Assembly (NCBI RefSeq): GCF_021462225.1 | Contig: NC_061797.1 | Location: forward strand, 41,372,147-41,436,146 | Source: Girardinichthys multiradiatus | Lineage: Eukaryota; Chordata; Actinopteri; Cyprinodontiformes; Goodeidae | Direction of reading: 5' to 3' | Length of the DNA: 64,000 bases | Shown: piece after piece, positions 35,160-46,245 of the stretch | Layout of the letters: each line of letters begins with the position of its first letter | Position numbering within the stretch: the first letter of the stretch is position 1 | The notes under the pieces: model-generated | The model's input: only the letters and a program-made list of their open reading frames with translations | What the model was told of the DNA's origin: nothing | Database searches by the model: none | Position numbers and translations under genes: made by a program

Positions 35160-35627
35160 GCCCTTGAGTTATATGTTGTTTTGTGACCTAACCCTGTTTT
35201 AAAATGCTCCACAACCTTTTCTCTGACCTGTTTGGTGTGTTCTTTGGTTGTCAAGATGATGTTTGTGTACTAATATTCACAAATTAACCTCTGAAGCCTT
35301 CGCAGAACAGCTATCTAAACACTGAGTTTAAATTACACAGAGATGGACTCTATTTACTAAAGAAGTGTCTTCTAAAGGCAGTTGGTCTTAATGAATTTTA
35401 CTTAGGAGTATCAAAGTAAAGAGGGCTGAATGAAAATGCATGTTTTTAAAATTTTTATTTGTAAGAAAAAAATTGAAAGCATGTATCCCCTTCCTTCCAC
35501 TTCACAAATATGTACTTGTATCATGTGTTGGTCTGTCACACAAAATCCCATTAAAATCCACTGGGGTTTGTGGTTGTAATGTGGCAAAATATAATAAAGT
35601 TGAAGAGACTACACCAACAGTGCACTG
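35160..35627 (-). mobile_element. Tc1-like relic, 5' part only (second family)
   Basis: Read on the minus strand, this covers the inverted repeat/5' UTR and the first transposase codons of the same family as the relic at 56164-57407. Plus-strand landmarks are CTAACCCTGTTTTAAAATGC, GGTGTGTTCTTTGGTTGTCA, GGTTTGTGGTTGTAATGTGGC and the end GCACTG at 35622-35627 followed by TA. The rest of the transposase is missing. ORF 35440-35676 lies across it and is not a gene. Confidence 0.8.
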
Positions 35628-35629
35628 TA

Positions 35630-37659
35630 GATGGTCAAAACTTCACTCTTGGGGACACATATTCCTGTTGACCTAAGGGAAACAATATTTACATTAAGAC
35701 AACTCTACAAGAGCTGTCTCAGTCCTGTCTGTGTGAGATTGCTGAATGGTAATCAAAGAGGTGACACATTCTTGTTCCAATCAGGCTTTTTTCCCTCCCA
35801 GGGACAGACAAGACCAATTTGGTTGTGCTTGGATGTCTTGGGGTGAGCCGAGGTTACATTACCCGCCAACCATCTCTGGCTTTCTCAAGGGCCGTCTATC
35901 TCACTCCATCGCATCACCGTGGCGACAGCTCCTTCTCGACTCCCCATCAATCCCCTGACCACTCGCAGCTTCCCAATCTCACTGGCAGCTCCTCAGCCAG
36001 TCAGCAGCTGCCCAACAACACTATGCCTGACAGTCGCTTACCCTGCTGCCTTCAAGTCTGTCAACCCCGTGCCTGTCAAATTACTGTCAGCATAATCAGT
36101 GAGGCAGGGGAATGGAAGAGGATGGAAAGTTTAATATGAAGGGTTAAAAGCAGATGAGGAAGGTGTGAGGCAGTTGGTGAGGAAAGAGTCACACAAAACC
36201 TCGTACATGGACAAAAGAACTTAAACAAGTCCAATATATTGTATATAACACCCTTGACCTTTCAGATGCTGACACTTGCTGACTCCCATCAATGTCCTCT
36301 TCCCCTTCTTTTCCCTCACACTTTTTTGGAAGCAATTCCTTCAGTCACATCAGTCCTACTCATCTCTCCTCGCTGTAACTCCCCCATTCCTCCCATTGCC
36401 CCTCAACTGTACATCTCAATCTGCCAGTCTTAAAGCAGTAGCTCAACATCGCTTTGATTCAAAAAATGGTTGGGGAAAAAAAGGAAAAGAAGACACAGAA
36501 GAAAAAAGTAATAGGCAGGAAAATGAAATGACTTTCAGGTCTCTCATGTAAAAGCATGGCTCGCTCTTCAAGACAGGCAATATTCCCTCAATTATTGCTA
36601 CTCACGGAACCCTCTTGCCAGCGGATAAAGTTTTAAATCCAGGCCTCAGATAAAATGGATGCTCCAGATTTAACATGGAAATAACATCTCAGTGTTTCAA
36701 CATTTGCATGATGGTGCACTAAATATAGGAGTGCTACACGTAACCAGAATGTGCCTAAGGAGGCCTGCTTGCTAATCATGTAAGTGAATAAAGGGTGATA
36801 TAGCAGATTTATATTGAACTAAGACAAGATGCTATAAACTCTTGTCGTTTTCTCCTTTTTTTAAAGTAAGACATCAGAAATGCCTTAAATAGGTCAAGAT
36901 GAGGCCAATCTGATCTAAGGGCCGATCTTTAAAAAGCAGATGGATGGGCACAGGGTAAAACCACTTGCACACACAGGGAACCTCTTTGACTCGAGGACCA
37001 AAGGGGTGCAAGAGGGGTCATTATTATGAGCTGCTATCATTAAGGATCAGCTCATTTGATCTTTACAAGTTATATATTGCTAAAAATACAATTTTAAACC
37101 CCACTGCTAGTTTCAAATTGGATGCTTTATTAATGAAGTGGAACAGGAAAAGGTCTACACAAGCGGTTTCATCAGGATCTAAGTGGTCAAGTAAACAGAA
37201 CACACTAAACAATAGACTCCAATGACCCATTCTGACTTAAAATGCTACTAGGAGAATCAGCCTCCATGTGAAACATGAAAAACAGCAGCTTCCAAACTCC
37301 AGAATAGACAAAGACTCATATTTTTAAGAAAAAAACTGAACTAAAGTCTGGTCTCCTCCTATTAAAGCCTGTTGTAATTAAACAAAACTTGTGATCCATA
37401 ACTGTGTCCCCCATACTTGTCCAAACACCCTTCTGCTTGAAAAGCCAGCAAATGTCACAAAAATGATCAAATATTCACAAGGCGCCTTTACTTGTCACAC
37501 TTGTATCTCAGTGAAAACTTGTAGAACTTCTCAAAAAGCGAGATTTAGTTCTGGAAGATGATTAAAATTTCTTAACAGCATTTGGAAGGCTGATCCTGAG
37601 AAGACAGCATTAATAACCATCTTATATTTTTTTTTTACATACAATATGTAATGAAATTC
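35630..37659. other. No confirmed gene; less AT-rich block at 35.75-36.1 kb
   Basis: Around 35750-36140 the composition is more balanced and three overlapping plus-strand ORFs are open (35631-35846, 35746-35958 and 35819-36139, the last 106 codons from a GTG). A pyrimidine tract ending CCCTCCCAG precedes GGACAGACAAG near 35800 and could be read as a splice acceptor. Openness in several frames at once argues for composition rather than coding. No domain was recognised. Confidence 0.4.
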
Positions 37660-37900
37660 CTGAATTGAGTTTATGTAGTGCTAATTCACAAAAGATGTCA
37701 TATGAAGGCACCAGACAGACAGGTCCAATTCTTTTCCAGAAGTATGGATCTGAATCAGTTCAATAGAATGTATTGATATCCGCAGATTCCAATTGAATTG
37801 CATAGATTCCGATTCAGTCCTGGTTATTATCCAATTCAGTTATATTTCCAACTGACAAAATGCATCTATCAAATTAATAGTGTGGATTTGGATGTTGCTA
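37660..37900 (-). mobile_element. Diverged LINE 3'-end fragment
   Basis: The plus strand reads GAGTTTATGTAGTGCTAATTC, here diverged from the TATAGCGCCAATTCACA block of 34.5 kb. It is followed by GGTCCAATTC-type words that recur (CCAATTGAATTG, TCCAATTCAG). It is strongly decayed with approximate limits. Confidence 0.5.
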
Positions 37901-38155
37901 CACAGATTACAAATTGCAAATTAGAGAAATGCTTTGGGAAAAGCTACTTGAGCTGCATACAAAATCTGTGTTATCCAACAGTTTCACTTTCGCTTGTTAT
38001 TCAGTTTGCATTTTCATTAGCAAGTTCACTGAAGCTTTCTTAGGCATAATATATAGCTAATTATGGTTAACAATACTTAAGTAATATTATAGGTATTTTC
38101 TACAGTTACCTGGAAATAAATCTACACAGTACCTATTTTACTTAAATTAAATTTG

Positions 38156-39087
38156 TACATTTTCTCCCAGAATTGTCTTGTATTTATCTCCATCCATCCA
38201 CCCATCAACTCTGCCCAGGTTCACTCACCCCTCTGAAGAAAAGCATCCGCACAGCATCTCACCACCGTGTTTCAAGTTGGGGATGGTGCATTAGGGATAA
38301 CGTCCATTTTTTCCTCCACATGTAGTGTTTTTGTCTCTAGATTAGTTTTTACCTTTTTTTGAGCAGTGCATATATTTGCAGTGTTTCTGAAAATGGGACT
38401 TCTTATGTCTTTTTTTTAGGAATTACTTTCTTTTTGCCAATCTTCCATAACAGCCAGATTTTTAGAGTCCATGACTAATAGCTGTGCTGTTGAAAAATTC
38501 TGAGCTATGAATCTCTGGATACCATTGGTTTCTTCGCAGTTTCTGTGATTAACACTCATCTTGCCTGGCCTGTGTATTTAGGTGGACAGATGTGTTTTGG
38601 TAGGTTTGCAATTGAGCCACCGTCTTTCCATTTTCAGATGACTGATCAAACAGTCCTTAATGAGATAGTCAAAGTTTGGGATATTGCTAACCCTGCCTTA
38701 AATATATCAAAAACGTTCTTCTTTACCTGTCGGCTGAGTTCCTTGGTCTTCATGATGCTGTTGTTGACTAATGTTCTGTAACACAACTCTAAGGCAATCG
38801 CAGAACAGTTGCATTTATAATTAATTAATATTACACACCTGGACTTCACTCATTTGGAGATTTCCGACTGCATTTGGTTACACTGGATTTTATTTAGGGC
38901 TGTTGGATGAGATGCACTTTCAAAATTTTTATCTTGTAAAAAAAAACTGTATTACATCTATCCCTTTACATTTATTTCACAAATATGTACCAGCTTGTGT
39001 TGGTTTGGCAAATAAAATGCCCAGTCCCTGTAATGTGACCGAATGTAAAGAGGTTCAGGACTACTTTTGTACTTTCGTAAGGCACTG
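38156..39087 (-). mobile_element. Tc1-like relic, 5' two-thirds (second family)
   Basis: On the minus strand the order is: end repeat (plus-strand CGTAAGGCACTG at 39076-39087), 5' UTR, DNA-binding domain region (plus-strand landmarks GGCTGAGTTCCTTGGTCTTC and GGTAGGTTTGCAATTGAGCC), then the region up to the GGGSIMLWG core (plus-strand AAGCATCCGCACAGCATC). It ends without the last third. Frameshifts and stops are throughout, and the ORFs 38545-38781 and 38903-39115 crossing it are on the wrong strand. It is inactive. Confidence 0.85.
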
Positions 39088-40891
39088 TTTCTTTCATACC
39101 CTGTTCCAATTTTAGCTATAAAGTTTGTTCACTTTCTGAACTACTTTTCATTTTCTATTAAAATGCTGCACTAATTTGTCATAGCAACTAACCTCAGGCT
39201 CTCACATTTCTGATTGGTCAAGTGAGGGGAGTGGCACCGCTGCGTATAGATGAGTGCTCAGATAATTGGTTAAGAGAATTGGGAGTCATCAGCGGCCACT
39301 CCAACTGAAATGGGTCCGGCCAGATGAGCTCCCAGCTCTTTAAGTGCCATTTTAACAAAGTCCTTAAACTGCATTCAGACTAGGCAGGTGCAGAGATACC
39401 CACGGGCCTCTGTCAAAAACTATTTAACTCATTTTATATGTGCATCAATAAAAGAAAACATTTTTATTCAAAACAAAAAGTGCCAAATCAATCTTCAACA
39501 CAAGGCATCCAGAGCCATTATTGTTTGGATCCACATTGGTGACAAACCAAAAAAAGCATGGCAATATAATCAGCTCTGTCTCAGAGAGAGAACAGGGATG
39601 ATAGAAGCTTTGTCTTGGGTGTAGCTTCGTGGCTGTGAGGATCAATAGGTTTTGCCAGCGGGAGTTTGGGTCTGTGGCGCCGGAAGAGACACAGGCAGGA
39701 GGTTAGGGCTGGGCTGAACAGCCTGGAAATGCTTTATCACCACTACCAGCAAGGCACTGTCTCCCATCAGGGGCACAAGAAGCATAGAGACTTAGAGACC
39801 AGTTTGTCAGTGTGTATGTGTGTGCTGTGCAGGGGTATATCATTGTGAATGCATTAACACCGTGTGGCGAATATTGCACTATTTTCCTGGGTGCTTCATG
39901 TATGTAGATTTTTATTGATTCAACTTGGCATCTGTAAAGACCACAGGAAAGACGTCAGCTATTTTGTTCTTCCATATTGAATCCAGTTAAAATGGAGCAA
40001 TCAGAGAGAAATTTGGAGAAGAGGGAAAGATGAGACAAGAGGAGAGTGGTGGAGTAGGCTGAGGCAACATGCTGACCTACCACACTTGAGTGCCCACAGC
40101 ACAGCAGTGACAATGACATCACCCAGCTTGGGGCAAAGGGATACAGCTGGAAACAAATCCACTTTTACTACCACAATGGGAGCAAGCAAAGCAGGATGTG
40201 ATAATGGAGTTATATCAATGTTACTGCATATTCCATAATGTTTATTTTTTATTCAAAATAAAAAGAAATGCTTGCTGCTCAGTTTTCGTCTAGATAAGAC
40301 AATCATTTTAAAAGCTAACCAAATTGAGGTTTTTTTTACAGTGAACTATATACAGTGAAGAACTAGCACCACCTAAAGATGTGTAAAACACCTTTAATGG
40401 AAACATTTTTTATTTCAGTTGTGTAATCTCATACTGGAAGTAAAAATAAAATCATGCTTTGAATACATTTATATAGTGGAAAAAAATTCAATTTTCAACA
40501 AGTATTGTTTTTAAGAAAGTACGCGTGTCTCAATTATTGGAATTCCTACATTTACCAATAAAATACATTTCACTAAGTATTTTCTTATTAGTTGAACTTT
40601 ACCAAGTGTCTAGGAGCTTTAATTAGTAATCCATGACTTCCTGTTTCTCCGGATATATGTTTGAGGCCCATTTTTCTTCACCACTGTTGAAAATGAGGAA
40701 AAAAGTGAGTACATTCCTTTCAAGTAAGACTGTTGTGTGGACCTTAATTAGTCTCTAAATGGCAATCAGAAAGTAGCTGCTCACCCAGACTTCCCATATA
40801 AACAGTGAGAGCAATCACTTAAAAGCTTCCCATAGACAGTGAGGAGGATGGTAAGGATGTTAAAAACTTCTTAGGATTCTTGTTACAACAT
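39088..40891. other. No recognisable gene
   Basis: Mixed sequence. The 39190-39400 part is complex and less AT-rich. ORFs 39388-39624, 39666-39848 and 40001-40189 (minus) show no family. Confidence 0.5.
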
Positions 40892-40912
40892 TTGTTTGTT
40901 TGTTTGTTTGTA
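40892..40912. repeat. (TTTG)n microsatellite
   Basis: Five uninterrupted TTTG units. Confidence 0.9.
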
Positions 40913-41157
40913 TATGCCCAGGGGTACAAGTAACGGTGGAATATGCTATAAGTTTTTAATTTAAACATCTTCAGTTTGGTTCAGGTTGGCTTTTAAAATT
41001 TCTATCAAAAATCCAAACATTTATAACAGACAGTATACTGTAACTGAATTAAAAGTTTTGGTCTAGCATCTTAGTCTTCAGTGGTGTCATTTTTCCTTCT
41101 GAACCATATAGAATTAGATTGGCTAATGAAATAGTGTAACTTGCATTATTATTACTA

Positions 41158-41439
41158 ATGAGAGGAGTAAAACGTACTAATAAAGCCCTTAATGATCTAA
41201 CTCCATCATACATCAGAGATCTGATTGTTCCATATGTTCCTAACAGAGCACTTTGTTCTCAGACTGCAGGTTTACTGGTGGTTCCTAGAGTCTCTAGAAG
41301 TAGAATGGGAGGCAGATCCTTTAGTTATCAGGCTCCTCTCCTGTGGAACCAGCTCCCGGTTTTGGTCCGTAAGGCAGATACCCTGTCTACTTTTAAGGCT
41401 AGGCTTAACACTTTCCTTTTTGATAAAGCTTATAGTTAG
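41158..41439 (+). pseudogene. LINE ORF2 C-terminal fragment (L2 type)
   Basis: An open frame of 93 codons matches the C-terminal tail found after the reverse transcriptase domain in L2-type ORF2 proteins: LNDLTPSYIRDLIVPY, AGLLVVPRVSRSRMGGRSFS, APLLWNQLPVLVRKADTLST and FKARLNTFLFDKAY before the stop. None of the catalytic reverse-transcriptase motifs is present because of the 5' truncation. The frame itself is intact, suggesting the insertion is not very old. Confidence 0.88.
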
Positions 41440-42602
41440 AGTGGCCCCCTTACTCCCTCCCTGTTGGTTGGAGTAAGGGGGAGTCAGGTTTAGCCTAAAC
41501 CGGCACAGTTATGGTTGAGGTGCAAACACACCCTCAATTTCTGCTACCTGTATGACCCCTTCTCTTTTCCAATGGTTATAATCGGACTGACAGAGAGAGG
41601 TATCCCAATCCTTGTGGTTTTTAGTATAACAATGACCATCAGTGGGACTCTTTGTGAGGTGCCTTGAGACGACATTGTTGTAAATAAGCGCCGTTTAACT
41701 AAATAATCTGAACTGAAACTATCTGTGTAGTTATACTGCTATAGGCTTAGGCTGCTGGAGGACATAATGACCACTTTCACCCTCTTCGCTACATTCTCAC
41801 ACTACTCTCCAATATTGCATTATTTGCTGTTATTTCAGCTTTTAACTTTGTTCTCTCTTTTCTCTTCCTAGAAGCTACACCTGGCCTGGCTCTGTGTCTA
41901 CCTGTGACACCTTTCTGGAGAGGGGAATCGTCCGGGCTTCTGCTGGCAACAACTTAATGCTCACCCTCTACCGATGATCCACATGGCCCTGTCTTTCAGT
42001 GTTTAAGCCTTTCTGTCTCCTAGACATGGCGATTGACTGAGCTTAACTGTAACTAACTCTGTGTGCTCTCTTTCAGACTCTAACCTTGAAAACTGGCTCA
42101 GACTTTATCTGTTCTTTCTTTCTAGGTGAAACGACTAAAGGAGCTACATCCATTAAAATTTACTTTTCCTTTCCATAGAACGTGCTCATGGATCAGTGCT
42201 TCTTTGTTCTCTTTGTGTCTCTGCTCTGTTCTCTCGAACCCCCAGTTGGTCGTGGCAGATGGTCGCTCACACTGAGCCTGGTTCTGCTGGAGGTTTCTTC
42301 CTGTTGAAAGGGAGTTTTTCCTCTCCACAGTCGCTACATGCATGCTCAGTATGATGGATTGCTGCAAAGTCAACGCCAGTGACTGTCCACTGTCTCTACA
42401 TGCTCATTCTGGAGGAGTGAATGCTGCAAGTCACTGACTGGATGCAATCTGCTGGGTTTTCCAATTTGAATAAATAACTAACTCGGACTGCACTGTTCAA
42501 CTGTTAGTATTAATTGGAATGTATGTACCTGACTGTTGTGAAGTGCTTTGAGACAACATGTGCTGTGAATTGGCGCTATATAAATAAAACTGAATTGAAT
42601 TG
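41158..42602 (+). mobile_element. 5'-truncated L2-like LINE 3' end
   Basis: The insert starts inside the end of ORF2, continues through a long 3' UTR and ends in a GCGCTATATAAATAAAAC block followed by the short GAATTGAATTGA tail (about 42572-42602), typical of fish L2-clade LINEs. A second, earlier tail-like block (GTGCCTTGAGACGACATTG, then AATCTGAACTGAA) lies at about 41660-41720. The stretch may therefore be two adjacent insertions of related elements, not one. A minus-strand relative with modules in a different order is at 34526-34948. Confidence 0.85.
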
Positions 42603-45600
42603 ACTTCATTTAAGTGGCGTTGCTCTCTACAGACAGCAAAAACAACAACTGTGTTTGCACAGTACATGCAAATCAGCCCGTCTTGCTGTTTATTGACTTG
42701 GAGGACACTTTTTGATGTGGATGTTGCCATCTCTTGGTAAGATTTTTAACTTTGCCTGAATTGGAGGAGTTCTGTACTGTGATCACTGTACTTTAATTAA
42801 AAAGCACTCGCCAGCTCAATATTTGGATTAGTCGGGGTTTAAGCGCAGACTGTGAAATTTAATTTGCTGATATTTTCTGCTATAACAAAGGAACAGGTAA
42901 ACAACTACAAGGCTTTTCTATAATCCTCTTTATTTCTAAGTGGCATTTTGGGTGCACATAGACAATGAATACTTTTTTGAAGACACCTTCAAAGTAGAAT
43001 TCATCGCATATGTGGAGTGTTGTGTATTCAATGATGTGCTGTATATATTAGAAAAGCATATTCTGTGAACCCTAGTTGTTAATGTTAACAAGGTCTATAT
43101 GCATGCTGAAAAAGTGGGTGATTAAAATGATCCTTATATGCCTTCAGTGAATCACACACCAAAAACTATCCAAAGGTTGCTTTTATAATAATCTCCTGAA
43201 TATGTAACATATATGCTTTAGATACATGTATGCAATTCTTATTCTATTTCAGCTAAGAAAAACAAATATTCATGAACTTTGCTCTAAAATTATAGTTGGG
43301 ATATGCAAACCAAATCTATAAAGCTGCAGAGAGCAAGCACATCACCCAGTTTGCCGTCTGTGTAATTTCTATTTACATGGTAATAGTCTGTCAATTCGTG
43401 TTTGCAGTGGTGCCAGGAAGGGAAAATGAAAGTGCATGAAAACAGCTTATCTTGAGCAACTAAATCAGGAAATGAGCTTTACTCTACTGTAACACTTATC
43501 TTGAGATTCAATGTCCTTTGTTTCACTTTTCCAAATCAGTCTACTCCACATTTAGAAACATCCACCCATTTGATTAAATTAGTTCAAATCAACTAATTCA
43601 GTCTAAACATCCTAAAAGTTGTTCAAACACTGACCTGTTTGACTCAAATGCTTTGGAATATGTCCTAGTTTTTTAAAAGCTACTTTTAGAGCAAAATGCG
43701 ATAAGAAGATAATTTGCCAAATGCTGCTGGTAGCTTAAAATGACAAACAACTGGATGCGTATTTAAAATTTGTATTAATAAGTTGTTTGGAAAATAAGAT
43801 CTAAATGCTTCCAATTCAGGCTGCTCTGCTCTGAGAAACTATTATGATACATCTGCCCCAATTCAAGAACAGGAAGCTTTGTGTCAGAAACTATTTTAAC
43901 CAAATGTACAATAAATGTAAGACAGTTTACTGACCCTTGTTTTATTTTCTTTGACAAAATGATTGCACTTATTGTTTTTAGTTTCCAGCAAAAGTCATGT
44001 CAGCGTATTTTACAGAAAGGTAAACAGGTCCACTTTATCTTCAATTGTAGGCCCCAATTCATTCAAGTAGATCTGATTGCAACACAGGCTGGTTCAGATT
44101 CAAGTCTGAATATACACTAAATCAATCCACTTATAGTAAAATCCAATCCAACTGGGTAGATTGTAAAATGATTAATAGTAAAAAGTTGTGTAGGTATGCC
44201 AGTAGATTGCGTCACAATTTGTGCTGAGTGAAAACATTTTGTTTTAGATTCATCTTTACTTTATACCAATTAAACAAATATATATACATATCAATTTTTT
44301 GAACATCCTGAAGTACGTTTTAGATCAGTTTGACCTTACGGGTCAAGGCCATCTTTGGAACATAAACACACTAGTTTGTCACATATTTGCACATTTATAG
44401 ACATTGACGCATACAATAAATTCAACACTGACCATGGGACAGGCAGAGGTCTCTAGAACGAACACCCCTCTGTGCCATTTGTGGAGATGAACTGAGATAT
44501 GGGTAGAATGACCACATGAAACAAAACTGTCCCAGATAACATCCATAATTTGAGGTTTGTTCTTCCTAGCTAGCTAATGTGTTTTTTTTTTTTTTTGTAT
44601 ATCCTCTGTTCTAGTATCACTGCTCTTCTACCCAAGAAAAGCAGACTGACCAGACTAAATTGCTCTTTAATTGAACTAACTCGCCCTGTGACAATGGGCC
44701 ACATTAAACTTAACATCACATATACACTGAAGCCTCTCCAACTTGTATATCAACATGAATCAGTCCATTAATGGCATCATGAATGAGGATGAAGCCATTA
44801 CACATTTTATACTGCTATGCAAGAACACAAACATGAGATTGTTATCTGTAGACTTCAACTTAACATTAAGCACCAACTTACCACTCTGACTAATCAAATT
44901 CCTTGCCCTCGACTCTACATGTTGAATGTCCTTACAGTCAGACCTCAGAGAAATACACAGAGAAATCTGGAAAACACACATCATCAATGCAAGACAAACT
45001 AAGCAGTACTCATACAAAATGAACATTCTGTTGCTAGGCATGTTAAACAAGATTTTCGTAAAATGTGTTAATAAAAAAAAACAATTTCATCTTGAAGGAG
45101 CAGGACCAGAGACTTTTTTATTATGCCAAGATCGTATGTGGAGGGCAGATTACAAATTTAGAGCATCCTAACATCTTGAAAACAGACATGCTTTGATTAT
45201 TTACATCCCCTTATAGTACATTGAAAACTGTATAAAGTTGTAGCTCTAAATGACCAAAAAAAGCTTTATTCCAACATTTTTAGACAATGCATTGAAACAC
45301 ATTCAACAAACAACCTTGATTGAATGTTCTGCATTTTCCTGTATTTATGTGTCTGCACTCACATCAGATAGGATCCCAACTCACCATAGACTGATTTTTT
45401 TACAATGGCAAAGAAGTTTTGACAACCCAGCCTAATTCCTTAACAACCTTTAAAGATGGGTATTTAAAAGTTTAATCACAATCACTAGAGCAACCCCAGC
45501 ACCCCATTACAGCATCACACCTGGAGGTTTACGCTATGAGGGCAACCAGGAGACCTTCAACCAAAGTAAGGACAGAATATACTCATATCACACCCCTCAC

Positions 45601-45863
45601 ACCTGCTACCCACATTCCATGTCTGATTATCAAAACCCAACTGCTACCCACATACTTCTTCAGCCCACACCTTGGTGGGAACTTTATTCTGAGTTTCTAT
45701 TATGAACTGATCGAGATAAAGATGTGCAGAGAGCCTCACAATAAATTATTGTTTTAACACTGTAGCATAATGTCACACTGCAAATGTTAGAAAAATCTAA
45801 CCTTTAATTTAATTTATTCAGTGAAAAAAAAAACATATGTGAAGAAATGATTAATTTTGATAA
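42603..45863. other. No recognisable gene
   Basis: AT-rich with T-runs (for example 44582-44596). The stretch around 44025-44165 (GGTCCACTTTATC, CCAATTCATTC, AAATCCAATCC) may be another badly decayed LINE 3' fragment. The overlapping ORFs at 44760-45171 in several frames have no recognisable family. Confidence 0.45.
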
Positions 45864-46245
45864 AATCCCTATTGGCACAATTATTTGTACCCTTTCTGAC
45901 AAAGCTTTGTACAACACCCTTTTGCCAGTAGCACAGGACTGAGTCTTCTCCTGTAACATTTAACAAGGCTGGAGCATAAAGAAAAAGGGATCTTTGTCTA
46001 TTGCTTTTTGTAAAATTCCACCAGAACTCCCAGAGTGTTGGGTTTTCACTTATGCTCTCTTCTCTTTAGCTCACCTCAAAGATTTTCTATAGGATTAAGG
46101 CCAGGTGACTAAGATAGATGGGAGGTATGTTTTTTTCTGGCATGTGTCCCAAACAAAAAAGTAATACATTAAATTGCATAAATCAAAAATGCTTCAGATA
46201 CTTTAATTAAAACACATTTTAGGTTTTAGGGGTACCAAGAATTGT
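45864..46245 (-). mobile_element. Short deleted Tc1-like element, third family
   Basis: The ends form an imperfect inverted repeat: GGCACAATTATTTGTACCC near 45873 on the left and GGGGTACCAAGAATTGTG near 46229 on the right. The left half resembles the C-terminal part and downstream region of a Tc1-like transposase on the minus strand (plus-strand landmarks GGACTGAGTCTTCTCCTGTA, AACAAGGCTGGAGCATA, CTCACCTCAAAGATTTTCTA, GGATTAAGGCCAGGTGACT). The rest is deleted. The family differs from both other Tc1 groups in the window. Assignment is from remembered family patterns and is moderate. Confidence 0.6.

Noticed and set aside
41158..42602. Host gene with a conserved 93-codon exon
   Set aside because: The peptide matches LINE ORF2 C-termini and is followed by a typical LINE 3' UTR and ATTGA-type tail.
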